Source: Microbacterium sp. AG1240 (GTDB lineage Bacteria > Actinomycetota > Actinomycetes > Actinomycetales > Microbacteriaceae). From it: a stretch of DNA of 64,000 nt. The position numbers and the translations under genes are program-made. This document shows positions 33,610 to 44,278 of the stretch, in pieces; the stretch's first letter is position 1; every line of letters begins with the position of its first letter. The stretch spans positions 1,426,001 to 1,490,000 of the forward strand of contig NZ_RBXJ01000001.1 of the NCBI RefSeq assembly GCF_003635115.1. Reading direction: 5' to 3'. Under the pieces are notes generated by a model. It saw only the letters and a list, made by a program, of their open reading frames with translations, was not told the origin of the DNA and made no database searches.

Positions 33610-34319
33610 TCGTCGACCGGCTCGATCAGCTCGGGGGAGTTGTTGCGCACGTTGCCGACTGCCGTGGAGACGACGTGGTCGTCGAGGGTGTCGGCGACGG
33701 TGGGCGCGGCATCGATCGCGGCGTCGAGGATGTCGCCGACGTTGTCGGTCGACGGGTCGAGCCACGCGTCGGCGTAATCGGCGTCCATGAACAACGGCAT
33801 CCGATCGTGGATCGACCCCAGCCGACCGATCGAGGCGCGGGTGAGGATGGTGAAGCTCAGCATCCACCGAGCCGGATCGTCGTCGGCGAGCTCGGGGTTC
33901 TTCCACCATTCGTAGAGCCCGGCGAAGAACAGCGGCGATCCGTCGGCGGGGTGGATGTAGTGGGGAACCTTGCCGTCGTCGGTCGTCTTCCACTCGTAGT
34001 AGCCGGACGCCGGAACGATGGCACGGCGCTTCTCGAGAGCTCCCCGGAACATCGGCTTGTTCTCGATCTCTTCCGAGCGGGCGTTGAAGGCCTTGACGCC
34101 GATTCCGGCATCTTTCGCCCACGACGGTACGAGGCCCCAGCGGGCGGGTTCGAGTCGCCGGGTGGGCGGATCGGTCTTCACGGAATCGAGCACGATCGCC
34201 GCCGACGCCGTGGGGGCGATGTTGTACGACGGAGCGGGGAGGTCATCGTTCTCGACGTCGACGCGCAAGACCCCGACGAGCTCGGAACCGACATTGGCAA
34301 CCACGAAACGACCGCACAT
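33606..34319 (-). CDS. SRAP-domain abasic-site crosslinking protein (HMCES/YedK type)
   Basis: 237 aa. It starts MCGRFVV: Cys2, exposed after Met removal, forms the thiazolidine crosslink with abasic DNA. Further family marks are SYNIAPT, ARWGLVPSWAKD, FNARSEEIENKPMFR, the IVPASGYYEWK segment with the active Glu, and the HDRMPLFM block. It shields abasic sites in single-stranded DNA. It precedes and overlaps the putative glycosylase gene by 4 bp. Confidence 0.9.
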   Translation of the reverse strand: MCGRFVVANVGSELVGVLRVDVENDDLPAPSYNIAPTASAAIVLDSVKTDPPTRRLEPARWGLVPSWAKDAGIGVKAFNARSEEIENKPMFRGALEKRRAIVPASGYYEWKTTDDGKVPHYIHPADGSPLFFAGLYEWWKNPELADDDPARWMLSFTILTRASIGRLGSIHDRMPLFMDADYADAWLDPSTDNVGDILDAAIDAAPTVADTLDDHVVSTAVGNVRNNSPELIEPVDE

Positions 34320-34350
34320 GGTTCCACCGTAGACGGGCCCTACGACACCG

Positions 34351-35397
34351 TCACTTCTCGGGATCGTCTTCCTCGGCGATGCCGACGGCCGCGAGCCGTT
34401 CGAGCAGGCCTGCGCCGTCCGACGCCGTGACCCAGGGCACCTCCGCCGCGGAGTGATCGTCGACCACCGTGCGGCCACCCGCGAGCACCGCCTCGGCGGG
34501 TGAGAGCTTGCGGATCGCCACTCCGGCGACGTTCGCGGGGTGGTCGATCGCGAAGCCCGTGTAGATCTCGTCGTCGTGCTGACCGTCGTCTCCCACCAGC
34601 AGCCACTGGATGTCGGGGAACTCCTCGGCGAGCCGCCGCAGATTCGTCTTCTTGTGGTCCTTCCCGCTGCGGAACCACCGGTCGTGGGTCGGACCCCAGT
34701 CGGTCAGCAGGATGGCCCCGGCAGGGTAGAGGTGACGGCGGAGGAAGCGGATGAGGGTGGGCGCAACGTTCCACGCGCCGGTAGACAAGTAGATGACCGG
34801 CGATCCAGGGTGTTCCCGGGTCAGTCGCTCGAGCATCACTGCCATGCCCGGCACGGGCTGACGGGCATGCTCGTCGACGACGAAGGAGTTCCACGCGGCC
34901 AGGAGAGGCCGGGGGAGGGCGGTCACCATGACCGTGTCGTCGACGTCGGAGACGAGCCCGAAGCGCACGCCGGAGGCCACGATGAACACTCGTGACTCGA
35001 CGGGCTCGCCGTCTTCGACAGCGACCATGATCGTCTGCCAGCCCGGTTCGAGCCGGGCCGGAAGCACCGTGTCGATGACCCCGCCTCGGTCGGCGCGCAC
35101 GTCGTGCCGCTCGCCCTCGATGGTGACCGTGACCTGCGCGAATGCCACGGGAACGGCCGCGAAGCTCCGCCACCCGCGGAGGCTGGAGTACTCGCCGGAC
35201 GATCTCTGCTTCACAGCGGGGACGATCAGGACGCGTCCGAGGACCCGTACCCACTCCTCGCTGCCGTATCCGGGGAAGCCGGTCGCGGTGGGCACGAGGC
35301 CACGCCCACGGGCGCGACGCTCCCGCCACGAGTGGAAGCGTCGCTCGAGACGGGCGAGCCACAGGATCTTGGGGCGCTCAGGTGCGTCGGAAGGCAT
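34351..35397 (-). CDS. App1-family phosphatase (DUF2183)
   Basis: 348 aa. The catalytic HAD-type motif is GLVSDVDDTVMVTALPRP near residue 150. Later come YLSTGAWNVAPTL, DWGPTHDRWFRSGKDHKKTNL and WLLVGDDGQHDDEIY, the signature of the DUF2183/App1 phosphatidate phosphatase group. The substrate in bacteria is not established. The N-terminal 120 residues form a beta-rich domain. It is followed by SRAP after 31 bp and preceded by the DedA gene with a 5-bp gap, so the three may be co-transcribed. Confidence 0.8.
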   Translation of the reverse strand: MPSDAPERPKILWLARLERRFHSWRERRARGRGLVPTATGFPGYGSEEWVRVLGRVLIVPAVKQRSSGEYSSLRGWRSFAAVPVAFAQVTVTIEGERHDVRADRGGVIDTVLPARLEPGWQTIMVAVEDGEPVESRVFIVASGVRFGLVSDVDDTVMVTALPRPLLAAWNSFVVDEHARQPVPGMAVMLERLTREHPGSPVIYLSTGAWNVAPTLIRFLRRHLYPAGAILLTDWGPTHDRWFRSGKDHKKTNLRRLAEEFPDIQWLLVGDDGQHDDEIYTGFAIDHPANVAGVAIRKLSPAEAVLAGGRTVVDDHSAAEVPWVTASDGAGLLERLAAVGIAEEDDPEK

Positions 35398-35402
35398 CGC
35401 CC

Positions 35403-36086
35403 TCAGTCTTTCATGCCCGCATCGTCCGCGCGCGAGGGTTCGGTCGAATCATCGCCGAGATGCTTGCGCTCCACGCGCTCGATCACCTTCTTGCCGATGA
35501 AGATCAGCACCAGGAACACCACGATCACGGCGACGAAGATGTACCCCGCGTAGTGGATCGACTGCGACAGATCCCGATAGGTGCCCGCGGCGAGCGAGGC
35601 CACCGAGATGTACAACGTCGTCCAGATCACGCAGGCCGGCGTCGTCCAGGCGAGGAACCGTCGGTAGGAGTAGTTGCTCATGCCCACCGTGAGCGGAACC
35701 AGCGAGTGCAACACCGGGAGGAAGCGGGAGAGGAAGATCGCGAGGCCGCCGCGGCGTTCGAGGTAGCGCTCCGACCGTTGCCAGTTCTTCTCCCCGATGC
35801 GCCGACCCAACCGCGAGGCGCGGATGCGGGGTCCGAGGAAGCGCCCGAGCGCGAAGCCGATGCTCTCGCCGACGAGCGCACCACCGACGACAGCGAACCC
35901 GAGCGCGATGGCCTCGACGGGGCCGGAGACGGCGGTGCCCGCGACGATCACGACCGTGTCGCCGGGCACGACGAGGCCGACCAGCACGCTCGTCTCGAGC
36001 ATGATGGCCACGCCGGCGATGATCGTCCGCACGACGGGATCGACACTCTGCACCGTGTCGAGCAGCCACGTCAGGATCTCGTTCAC
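35403..36086 (-). CDS. DedA-family membrane protein
   Basis: 227 aa with about five hydrophobic segments. It has the DedA marks GLVVPGDTVVIVAG, ALVGESIGFALGRFLGPRI and FLSRFLPVLHSLVPLTVGMS. The family is thought to flip phospholipids or carrier lipids across the cytoplasmic membrane. The C-terminal tail is hydrophilic and acidic. It is divergent from pabB, with only 41 bp between them. Confidence 0.85.
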   Translation of the reverse strand: MNEILTWLLDTVQSVDPVVRTIIAGVAIMLETSVLVGLVVPGDTVVIVAGTAVSGPVEAIALGFAVVGGALVGESIGFALGRFLGPRIRASRLGRRIGEKNWQRSERYLERRGGLAIFLSRFLPVLHSLVPLTVGMSNYSYRRFLAWTTPACVIWTTLYISVASLAAGTYRDLSQSIHYAGYIFVAVIVVFLVLIFIGKKVIERVERKHLGDDSTEPSRADDAGMKD

Positions 36087-36127
36087 GCCACGAGCCTAGA
36101 ACCCGTCGTCGCGTCTACCCTGGGAGC

Positions 36128-37429
36128 GTGTCGCCACCGAACGTCGCCGTCGCCGTCGACGCATGGATCGACCCCTCCGACGCGTACGCCGGTGTCGTGG
36201 GGGATGATCCGCACGGCTTCTGGCTCGACGCCGGCGCCGACGCCTCCGACGGCTGGAGCTGGCTGGGCATCGGTCGCCCCGAATCCGATACCGCCGCGGT
36301 CGACGCGGTGGACGTGTCGCGTCCGACGGATCGCACCGATGAGGCCGGCCCGTTCCGCGGCGGATGGGTGGGCTGGGTCACCTACGAGGCCGGCGCTGCG
36401 GCTGCCGGTGCGCCCACCGTGGCAGGCGACGACCCCGCGCGGTGGTGGCTGCGGGTGGACGAGTTCCTCGCGTTCGACCACGCGAACCGCCGCGTCTGGG
36501 CGTGGGCGCCGACGCGCGAGCGAGCCGCGCGTGTGGCCGCCGCGGCGGCACGCTCCCGGCCGGATGCTGCGCTGCCGACGGAGCCCGTCGCATCCGTGGC
36601 CCGTTCCCGGCATGTGCCGTCGGAGTACGGCGAGCTGGTGGAGAGGTGCCGCGATCACATCCGTGAGGGCGACGCCTACCTCCTGTGTCTGACGACCCGC
36701 TTCGACGTCGACGGGCCCATCGATGCCCGCGCGGTGCATCGCAGACTTCGCACATCATCACCGAGCCACCACGGCGGCTTCGTGCGGGCGGGGGGCACGG
36801 CGCTGGTCAGCGCGACCCCGGAGCGCTTCCTCTCGGTGACCGACGGGGTGGTGCGGACGCACCCGATCAAGGGCACGCGACCTCGTTCGATCGATCCCGT
36901 CGATGATCGCCGGCTCGCCGATGAGCTGCGCGCCGATCCGAAGGAACGCGCGGAGAACGTCATGATCGTGGATCTGATGCGCAACGATCTCGCGCGGGTG
37001 TGCGCTCCCGGCACCGTAACCGTCGAACGGCTGCTCGACGTCGAGAGCTACCCCGCCGTCCACCAGCTCGTCAGCACCATCGCGGGCTCTCTGGCCGGAG
37101 GCACGACCCTGGGCTCCTTGCTTGCGGCCGCGTTTCCGGCCGGCAGCATGACGGGGGCCCCGAAGCTGTCGGCCATGACGATCCTGCACGAGCTCGAGGC
37201 GGCTCCGCGGGGCGTGTTCTCCGGCTGCTTCGGGTGGGTGGGCGACGACGGGGGAGTCGACCTCGCGATGGTGATCCGCAGCGTCGTGGTGCACCCCGAC
37301 GGCGCGTACGTCGGCGCCGGGGGCGGCATCACCTGGCACTCCCGACCCGAGGCCGAGGTGCGCGAGGTGGGCTGGAAAGCACGCGCCCCGCTGGCCGCGA
37401 TCGGCGCCGTTCTGCCGCCGGGCTGGTGA
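36128..37429 (+). CDS. pabB: Aminodeoxychorismate synthase component I
   Basis: 433 aa chorismate-binding enzyme. The C-terminal catalytic half shows HPIKGTRPRS (PIKGT marks PabB rather than TrpE), NVMIVDLMRNDLARVC, SYPAVHQLVSTIAG, PAGSMTGAPKLSAM and RGVFSGCFGWVGDDG. With a glutaminase partner it makes 4-amino-4-deoxychorismate for folate. The partner PabA is not in the window. TACCCT at 36116-36121 ends 6 bases before GTG 36128, so the message is probably leaderless. Confidence 0.88.
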   Translation: MSPPNVAVAVDAWIDPSDAYAGVVGDDPHGFWLDAGADASDGWSWLGIGRPESDTAAVDAVDVSRPTDRTDEAGPFRGGWVGWVTYEAGAAAAGAPTVAGDDPARWWLRVDEFLAFDHANRRVWAWAPTRERAARVAAAAARSRPDAALPTEPVASVARSRHVPSEYGELVERCRDHIREGDAYLLCLTTRFDVDGPIDARAVHRRLRTSSPSHHGGFVRAGGTALVSATPERFLSVTDGVVRTHPIKGTRPRSIDPVDDRRLADELRADPKERAENVMIVDLMRNDLARVCAPGTVTVERLLDVESYPAVHQLVSTIAGSLAGGTTLGSLLAAAFPAGSMTGAPKLSAMTILHELEAAPRGVFSGCFGWVGDDGGVDLAMVIRSVVVHPDGAYVGAGGGITWHSRPEAEVREVGWKARAPLAAIGAVLPPGW

Positions 37430-37498
37430 CGGTGGCATTCCGGTAACGTGGATCGCGCGCCGTGTGCGCGACCCGAACCCCACGATTGGCTCTTCCGT

Positions 37499-40072
37499 AT
37501 GTCTTCTATGCCCTCTTCGCCCGCTGAGAGCGGTGGCCCCGACGTTCACGCGGTCCAGCGGAAGTGGCAGGAACGCTGGGCTGAGAAAGACCCGTTCCGC
37601 GCCGGCGGCGACGAAGACACCCGCCCCCGCAAGTACGTGCTGGCGATGTTCCCGTACCCCTCCGGCGACCTGCACATGGGCCACGCCGAGAACTACCTCT
37701 ATTCGGACATCGTCGCGAGGTTCTGGCGGCACCGCGGGTACAACGTGCTGCATCCGATCGGCTGGGACTCGTTCGGCCTGCCGGCGGAGAATGCGGCCAT
37801 CCAGCGCAAGGCCGATCCGGTGCAGTGGACTTCGGCGAACATCGCTCAGCAGAAGACGAGCATGAAGGACTACGGGGTCTCCTTCGACTGGAGCCGCGTG
37901 CTCCACACGAGCGACCCCGACTACTACCGCTGGAACCAGTGGCTCTTCGAGCGCCTCTACGAGCGGGGCCTCGCGTACCGCAAGGACGGCGCCGTGAACT
38001 GGTGCCCCTTCGACCAGACGGTGCTCGCCAACGAGCAGGTCGTGGACGGCCGTTGCGAGCGGTGCGGCAACGAGGTCATCAAGAAGAAGCTGACGCAGTG
38101 GTACCTGCGCATCACCGACTACGCCGACCGTCTGCTCGACGACCTGAACCAGCTCGAGGGCTTCTGGCCGCAGAAGGTCATCCAAATGCAGCGCAACTGG
38201 ATCGGTCGTTCCGTGGGCGCTGACATCGACTTCGAGATCGAGGGGCGCGCCGAGAAGGTCACGGTCTTCTCCACCCGCCCCGACACGCTGCACGGAGCGA
38301 CGTTCTTCGTCGTGGCACCCGATTCCGACCTCGCCGCCGAGCTCATCCAGGGCGCGTCCGCCGTGGCGCAGGAGCGGTTCGCGACCTACCTGGCCGACGT
38401 CCGCAAGGCCACCGACATCGATCGGCAGTCGAGCGACCGCCCGAAGACCGGTGTCTTCCTCGAGCGCTGGGCGATCAACCCCGTCAACGGCGAGCGCATG
38501 CCCGTCTGGGCGGCCGACTACGTGCTGGCCGACTACGGTCACGGCGCGGTCATGGCCGTCCCCGCCCACGACCAGCGCGACCTCGACTTCGCGCGCGCGT
38601 TCGACCTGCCGGTGCGGATCGTCGTGGACACCACCGCTCCGGTCACCGGCGCGATCCCCGTGATCGAGCTCGACGAGCACGGCGTCCCGATCGATCCGGG
38701 CGGGGAGAGCATCGACGACCTCGATCCGGCGCGCACGGGCATCGCACTCACGGGGGAGGGTCGTCTGATCAACTCCGGCCCCTTCGACGGGCTGTCCAAG
38801 CGCACGGCCATCTCCCGCGTGATCGATCAACTGCAGAAGGACGGTCTCGGCCGCGCCGCAAAGACCTTCCGTCTGCGCGACTGGCTCATCTCGCGTCAGC
38901 GTTTCTGGGGAACGCCGATCCCCATGATCCACACCGACGACGGTCGCATCGTGCCCGTGCCCGACGACCAGCTGCCGGTGCGTCTGCCCGCGGTCGAGGG
39001 TCTCGACCTCACCCCCAAGGGTGCATCGCCGCTCGGTGCCGCGAAGGACTGGGTGGAGGTGGCCGACCCCGAGACCGGCGCTCCCGCTCGGCGCGACCCC
39101 GACACGATGGACACGTTCGTCGACAGCTCGTGGTACTACATGCGGTTCCTGTCGCCCGGCGACACGACGCAGCCCTTCTCCTCGCGTGAGGCCGACAAGT
39201 GGGGCCCGGTCGACTTCTACATCGGCGGCGTCGAGCACGCGATCCTCCACCTCCTCTACGCGCGCTTCGTCACGAAAGCGATGTTCGATATGGGCATGGT
39301 CGAGTTCACCGAACCGTTCACGCACCTGATCAATCAGGGCATGGTGATCCTCGGCGGCACGAAGATGTCGAAGAGCAAGGGCAATCTCGTGCTCTTCCAG
39401 GAGGAGCTCGACGCGCACGGCGCTGACGCCCTCCGCGTCGCACTCGGCTTCGCCGGCCCGGTGGAAGACGACAAGGACTGGGATGACGTCTCCACGACGG
39501 GCGCGACGAAGTTCCTCGCACGAGCGCTGCGCATCGCCCACGACGTCGACAGCGAGACCGACGTCGTGTGGGCCGAGGGCGACACGGCTCTGCGTCGCGT
39601 CACGCACCGCCTGTGGGCGGATGCGCCCGGTCTCATCGAGCAGACGAAGTTCAACGTCGTGGTCGCCCGACTCATGGAGCTGGTCAACGCGACCCGGAAG
39701 GCGATCGACACCGGAGCCGGGGCAGGCGATCCCGCCGTCCGCGAGGCAGCCGAGGCGATCGCGATGATCCTCGACCTCTTCGCCCCGCACACCGCGGAAG
39801 AGATGTGGGAGGTGCTCGGCTACGAGCCCTTCGTCGGTCTGGCCGTCTGGCGTCAACCCGACCCCACGCTCCTCGTGGAGGAGTCCGTCACCGCCGTCGT
39901 GCAGGTCGACGGCAAGGTGCGCTCGACGCTGGAGGTGTCGGCGAGGATCGATGCCGCCGATCTCGAGGCTCGCGCGCGCGCCGACGAGAAGGTGCGCCGA
40001 GCACTCGGCCATCGTGAGATCGTGCGTGCGGTGGTGCGCCCTCCGAAGGTCGTCAGCTTCTCGACGAAGTAG
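37499..40072 (+). CDS. leuS: Leucyl-tRNA synthetase
   Basis: 857 aa class I synthetase that charges tRNA-Leu. The HIGH-type motif is in [16 protein letters not shown], the editing (CP1) insertion contains [15 protein letters not shown] and [16 protein letters not shown], and KMSKSKGN carries the KMSKS loop. The C-terminal anticodon and tail domains are complete. ATG 37499 is chosen because the upstream in-frame stretch to 37448 lacks family similarity. A GC-rich hairpin follows the stop. Confidence 0.96.
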   Translation: MSSMPSSPAESGGPDVHAVQRKWQERWAEKDPFRAGGDEDTRPRKYVLAMFPYPSGDLHMGHAENYLYSDIVARFWRHRGYNVLHPIGWDSFGLPAENAAIQRKADPVQWTSANIAQQKTSMKDYGVSFDWSRVLHTSDPDYYRWNQWLFERLYERGLAYRKDGAVNWCPFDQTVLANEQVVDGRCERCGNEVIKKKLTQWYLRITDYADRLLDDLNQLEGFWPQKVIQMQRNWIGRSVGADIDFEIEGRAEKVTVFSTRPDTLHGATFFVVAPDSDLAAELIQGASAVAQERFATYLADVRKATDIDRQSSDRPKTGVFLERWAINPVNGERMPVWAADYVLADYGHGAVMAVPAHDQRDLDFARAFDLPVRIVVDTTAPVTGAIPVIELDEHGVPIDPGGESIDDLDPARTGIALTGEGRLINSGPFDGLSKRTAISRVIDQLQKDGLGRAAKTFRLRDWLISRQRFWGTPIPMIHTDDGRIVPVPDDQLPVRLPAVEGLDLTPKGASPLGAAKDWVEVADPETGAPARRDPDTMDTFVDSSWYYMRFLSPGDTTQPFSSREADKWGPVDFYIGGVEHAILHLLYARFVTKAMFDMGMVEFTEPFTHLINQGMVILGGTKMSKSKGNLVLFQEELDAHGADALRVALGFAGPVEDDKDWDDVSTTGATKFLARALRIAHDVDSETDVVWAEGDTALRRVTHRLWADAPGLIEQTKFNVVVARLMELVNATRKAIDTGAGAGDPAVREAAEAIAMILDLFAPHTAEEMWEVLGYEPFVGLAVWRQPDPTLLVEESVTAVVQVDGKVRSTLEVSARIDAADLEARARADEKVRRALGHREIVRAVVRPPKVVSFSTK

Positions 40073-40083
40073 CAGCTCCGGTT

Positions 40084-40113
40084 GGAGGGGCGGGGCGCAG
40101 CATCCGCCCCTCC
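40084..40113 (+). terminator. Hairpin terminator after leuS
   Basis: GGAGGGGCGG pairs perfectly with CCGCCCCTCC around a 10-base loop, 11 bp after the stop. It lacks a T-run, as many actinobacterial terminators do. Confidence 0.55.
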
Positions 40114-40195
40114 CCAGGCCTCGTGCGCCGTGATTCCTCCCCGATCGTGAGCCGGCGTCTCCCGACGCGCACCGGCTCCACGTAGCGTCACCGGG

Positions 40196-40807
40196 GTGCC
40201 AGACGCCCACGACCGCACCGCCTCGCGACGCCTGGGCGTGGGCGCGGTCGTCGTGCTCCTGCTCGCCGGTCTGGTGATCACGATCGGCATCGGGATCGCT
40301 CGCGGCGCGGGCGGTGCGGGAACCACGACGGTGACCCCGTCGGCGACAGCGCTGTCGGGCGATCCGACCGCCGGCGCGGTCTACGTCCACGTCACCGGTG
40401 CGGTCGCGACGCCCGGGCTCTACCGTCTGACGGTGGGCGCGCGCGTCGTCGACGCGGTCGGGTCGGCGGGAGGGTTCGCCGAAGACGCCGATCGGGGGTC
40501 GGTGAATCTCGCCCGCCCGGTGACCGATGGTGAGCAGCTCGTCGTCCCCGTGGTCGGGGCGGTCGTCGATGACCCGGCGCAGGCACAGACGGATGCTGGG
40601 GCCGGCGCCGCCGGCGGTCTCGTCGATCTGAACAGGGCCGACGCCTCGCTACTCGAAACGCTGCCGCGGATCGGCCCGGCGCTGGCGAAGCGCATCGTCG
40701 CGTGGCGCGGTGACAACGGACGGTTCACGAGCGTCGACGACCTGCTGAGCGTCCCCGGGATCGGCGAGAAGATCGTCGAGGGCATGCGCGATCTCGTCAC
40801 GGTATGA
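40196..40807 (+). CDS. comEA: ComEA-type DNA-binding competence protein
   Basis: 203 aa. It has one N-terminal membrane helix (VGAVVVLLLAGLVITIGIGI), then a SLBB-like beta domain (AVYVHVTGAVATPGLYRLTV). The C-terminus has two helix-hairpin-helix motifs (DLNRADASLLETLPRIGPA, LLSVPGIGEKIVEGMR). It holds incoming DNA at the outer face of the membrane for ComEC. It starts at GTG 40196 and overlaps comEC by 4 bp. Confidence 0.92.
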   Translation: MPDAHDRTASRRLGVGAVVVLLLAGLVITIGIGIARGAGGAGTTTVTPSATALSGDPTAGAVYVHVTGAVATPGLYRLTVGARVVDAVGSAGGFAEDADRGSVNLARPVTDGEQLVVPVVGAVVDDPAQAQTDAGAGAAGGLVDLNRADASLLETLPRIGPALAKRIVAWRGDNGRFTSVDDLLSVPGIGEKIVEGMRDLVTV

Positions 40808-43137
40808 GTGCTGCGCGTCGACGCCGGCGCGCTGCGCGGCTCGTTCCGGCGGCTGCGGCGTCGTGGGCGGCGGCCGCCCTCGCCGTGTGCGTCCCCCAAG
40901 CGGCGGTGTGGGCAGCGCCGGCGCTCTGGGCGGTCGCTGTCGTGGGCTGCGCCCTGCTTTGGCAGCATCCGACGCCGGTGCGCGCGGTGATCGCAGTGGC
41001 CGTCGTCGGCGCCGCCGTGGGTGTGTCGCACGTGGCCCTCGCGCAACCGGGCCGCGCGAGCGTGGACGACCTGGCTGCAGGTGGCGGACGCTCGCTCGTC
41101 GTCGAGGCGACGATCTCGGGCAAGCTCGACCCGAACAGTGCCGGCGACATCTGGTTCGACGCTCTCGCCGACCGCATTGCGGCCGGTGACCGTGCCGTCA
41201 CCGGCGGAGTTCTGCCCCTGCGCATCGGGGTCTCGGCCGACGCCGTCGCGTCGCTCGGTCGTGCTGACATCGGCAGCGAGGTCACCGTCCGTGGCACCTC
41301 CATCCCGGTGAGGGCGGGCGACCGGGCCGTGCTCGTCGTGCGTGCTCAGGAGGTGATCGTGCGCGCGGAGCGGCCCCACGCGGTGCTGGCTGCCGCGTCC
41401 GATCTGCGTCGAGGGCTCGTCGAGTCGGCGGGAGCGCTTCCCGGCCCCGGTGCAGCGCTCGTGCCGGGCCTTGCGGTGGGGGAGACGCGCGCGGTCTCGC
41501 CCTCCCTCGACGAGAGCATGAAGGCGTCATCGCTGTCGCACCTCACAGCCGTGTCGGGTGCGAACTGCGCCCTCGTCGTCGGTGTGGCGTACGGCGCCTC
41601 GGCCCTCGTCGGCGCGCGACGGGGTGCGCGGATCGCCGCCGGACTCGTGACACTGGGGGGATTCATCATGCTCGTCACTCCCGAACCCAGCGTGGTGCGC
41701 GCCGGAGCGATGGCTGCCATCGCGATGTTCGCTCTCGCGCTCGGGCGTGCGGGTGCGGGACTGAGCGTGCTCTGCATCGCCGTCGTGCTGCTGCTCGCCG
41801 TCGACCCCTGGCTCGCCGTGTCGCTGGGGTTCGCGCTCTCGACCGTGGCGACAGCATCCCTTCTCGTGCTCGCTCGTCCGCTGGCCGCCGGGCTCTGCCG
41901 CTGGATGCCGCGACCGCTTGCCCTCGCTCTGTCGATACCGTTGGCGGCCCAGCTCGCCTGCGGGCCTCTTCTGGTGCTCGTCGACCCTCGCGTGCCGGTG
42001 CTCGGGGTCGCGGCGAATCTGCTCGCAGCGCCGGCCGCCCCTGTCGCGACCCTCGCTGGGCTCGCGGCGTGCCTTGCGGCTCCGTTCCCCTGGGTGCAGG
42101 ACGGCCTCACGGCGATCGCGTGGCTCCCGGCGAGCTGGATCGCCGCGATCGCCGACGTGGTGGGCTCACTACCCGGTCAGCAGCTGCCGTGGTGGAGCGA
42201 ACTGGGCGGACTCGCCGCCCTCTCGGGCGTGTCGGTGTGCGTCGCTGTGGTCGTGCTCGCTCCGCCCGGAACGAATCGGCGGATGCTGCGCGGCGTCGCG
42301 GTCGTGGTGGTCTGCGCGGTCGTCGGGGTCAGCGGCGGACAGACGGCCCTTCGCACGGTGGCGGGGCCATGGACGGTACCCGGCAGGTGGGCGGTCGCCG
42401 CGTGCGACGTCGGTCAGGGCGATGCCGTGCTGCTGAGATCGGAGGGTGCCGTCGCGCTCATCGACACCGGGCCCGACCCCGCGCGGCTGGAGACGTGCCT
42501 TGCGCGCTTCGGGATCTCCCGGCTCGACCTGCTCGTGCTCACTCACTTCGATGCGGATCACCGCGGCGGTGTCGAGGCTGTGCGCGGTCGCGTCGACCTG
42601 GTCGTGCACGGGCCGTCCGGCGGCGGCGCCGCCGATCGACTGCTCGACGGTCTGCGGCGGAGCGGGGCGCGCACGGAGATCGCCCACCCGGGGATGCAGG
42701 GGATCCTCGGCGGTGCACGGTGGCGGGTGCTGTGGCCGTCGGCGGCTGTCGCTGCCGGGAACGATGCCAGCGTCGTGCTCGACGTGCGCGGCGGGGGCGT
42801 CCCCGACACCCTCCTCCTGGGCGACCTGTCCGCCGAGGCGCAGCAGGCGATGCAGCGGAACGAGCCGCTGGGGGAGTTCGATGTGGTGAAGGTCGCGCAC
42901 CACGGCAGCGCCGACCAGGACGCACGCCTCTACGCAGCGGCGTCGCCGACGCTCGCGCTCATCACGGTCGGTGCGGACAACGACTACGGCCACCCCCGGG
43001 AGTCGATCCTGTCGACGTTGGCCTCGGTGGGGGCGACCGTCGCCCGCACCGATCAGGAAGGCATCGTCGCGGTGTGGCGGGGCGATGACGGTGCGCTCGC
43101 CCTCTGGCGGGAGCGTGACGTCGTGGGGGCTCGTTAG
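40804..43137 (+). CDS. comEC: ComEC/Rec2 DNA uptake channel
   Basis: 777 aa. It has an N-terminal OB-like extracellular part and a central competence domain with many membrane helices (SLSHLTAVSGANCALVVGVA is the family mark). The C-terminal metallo-beta-lactamase-like domain reads DVGQGDAVLLRSEG, LVLTHFDADHRGGV, KVAHHGSADQDA. It brings single-stranded DNA across the cytoplasmic membrane. All metal ligands of the C-terminal nuclease-like domain appear present. Confidence 0.92.
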   Translation: MSAARRRRRAARLVPAAAASWAAAALAVCVPQAAVWAAPALWAVAVVGCALLWQHPTPVRAVIAVAVVGAAVGVSHVALAQPGRASVDDLAAGGGRSLVVEATISGKLDPNSAGDIWFDALADRIAAGDRAVTGGVLPLRIGVSADAVASLGRADIGSEVTVRGTSIPVRAGDRAVLVVRAQEVIVRAERPHAVLAAASDLRRGLVESAGALPGPGAALVPGLAVGETRAVSPSLDESMKASSLSHLTAVSGANCALVVGVAYGASALVGARRGARIAAGLVTLGGFIMLVTPEPSVVRAGAMAAIAMFALALGRAGAGLSVLCIAVVLLLAVDPWLAVSLGFALSTVATASLLVLARPLAAGLCRWMPRPLALALSIPLAAQLACGPLLVLVDPRVPVLGVAANLLAAPAAPVATLAGLAACLAAPFPWVQDGLTAIAWLPASWIAAIADVVGSLPGQQLPWWSELGGLAALSGVSVCVAVVVLAPPGTNRRMLRGVAVVVVCAVVGVSGGQTALRTVAGPWTVPGRWAVAACDVGQGDAVLLRSEGAVALIDTGPDPARLETCLARFGISRLDLLVLTHFDADHRGGVEAVRGRVDLVVHGPSGGGAADRLLDGLRRSGARTEIAHPGMQGILGGARWRVLWPSAAVAAGNDASVVLDVRGGGVPDTLLLGDLSAEAQQAMQRNEPLGEFDVVKVAHHGSADQDARLYAAASPTLALITVGADNDYGHPRESILSTLASVGATVARTDQEGIVAVWRGDDGALALWRERDVVGAR

Positions 43138-43147
43138 GCTGGTGGGT

Positions 43148-44185
43148 ATGGCCGCCGCTCCCCGTCGATCCGCTCCGGCGAAGGCGAAGTCGGCGATCCC
43201 GCAGGTCTCCTGGCGCGAACCGAGGCCGGCGCCGGTGGTGCTGGTCTCCGGACCCGAAGAGGTGTGCGCCGAGCGTGCCATCGCGGGCATCCGCGACTAT
43301 CTTCGCGCCGAGGATCCGAGCCTCGAGGTGACCGACGTCCGTGCCGACGACTACGCCGCGGGCACCCTGCTCGGCGTGAGTTCTCCCTCCCTGTTCGGCG
43401 AACCGCGTCTGGTGCGCATCGGCGGCGTCGAGAAAGCATCCGACATCTTCCTGCTCGAGGCGCTCGCCTACCTCGAGCACCCGCAGGAGGGCGCGACGAT
43501 CGTGCTACGGCACAACGGGGCGAGCGTGCGCGGAAAGAAGCTGCTCGATGCGGTGCGCGCGGGGCAGGGGAGCGGCATCGAGATCCCGTGCCTGGCGATC
43601 AAGCGCGACAGCGACAAGTACGACTTCGCCGCGGGAGAGTTCTCAGCCGCTCGCAAGCGCATCGCGCCCACCGCGCTGCGCGCCCTCGTCTCGGCCTTCT
43701 CCGATGACGTCACCGAGCTCGCAGCCGCATGCCAGCAGCTGATCTCCGACGTCGCGGGCGACATCGACGACCGGATCGTCGAGCGCTACTACGGAGGTCG
43801 GGTCGAGACGTCGGCGTTCACCGTCGCCGACACCGCGATCGCGGGCCGGTACGGAGATGCCCTCATCGCCCTCCGACAGGCGCTCGCCTCGGGCGCCGAC
43901 CCGGTGCCGCTCGTGGCCGCCGTGGCGATGAAGGTGCGAACGATGGCGCGCGTCGCGGGCAGTCGCGAGTCATCGGGGGCGCTGGCTGCCCGGCTGGGCA
44001 TGAAGGACTGGCAGGTCGACCGTGCCCGGCGCGACCTCGTCGGCTGGTCGCAGACGACGCTGGGCATGGCCATCCACGCCGTGGCGCGGGCCGACTCCGA
44101 AGTGAAGGGCGCGTCACGCGACCCCGTGTTCGCGCTCGAGCGCATGATCACCGTGATCGCGACGCGCACGCCCTTCGGCGACTGA
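43148..44185 (+). CDS. holA: DNA polymerase III delta subunit
   Basis: 345 aa clamp-loader subunit. The N-terminal AAA-like domain begins PAPVVLVSGPEEVCAERAIAGI and includes SPSLFGEPRLVRI; the C-terminal collar domain has ALRQALASGADPVPLVAAVA and a closing DPVFALERMI. It opens the beta clamp during loading. TAGGCT (43135-43140) lies 7 bases before ATG 43148, a leaderless pattern, so it is probably transcribed independently of comEC, whose stop is 10 bp upstream. Confidence 0.92.
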   Translation: MAAAPRRSAPAKAKSAIPQVSWREPRPAPVVLVSGPEEVCAERAIAGIRDYLRAEDPSLEVTDVRADDYAAGTLLGVSSPSLFGEPRLVRIGGVEKASDIFLLEALAYLEHPQEGATIVLRHNGASVRGKKLLDAVRAGQGSGIEIPCLAIKRDSDKYDFAAGEFSAARKRIAPTALRALVSAFSDDVTELAAACQQLISDVAGDIDDRIVERYYGGRVETSAFTVADTAIAGRYGDALIALRQALASGADPVPLVAAVAMKVRTMARVAGSRESSGALAARLGMKDWQVDRARRDLVGWSQTTLGMAIHAVARADSEVKGASRDPVFALERMITVIATRTPFGD

Positions 44186-44278
44186 GCGGTGTCGATCCGT
44201 CGAGACACCGCGATCGGCTGAGACACACCGCCAGGCCGCGTGTGTTGGCCGATTCCGGGGTATCACCGCGGAAACGAG

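Noticed and set aside
36758..40390. 1210-codon minus-strand open frame over leuS
   Set aside because: It is antisense to a certain gene, has a low-complexity R/D/H/V composition and no family features; such frames are expected in high-GC DNA.
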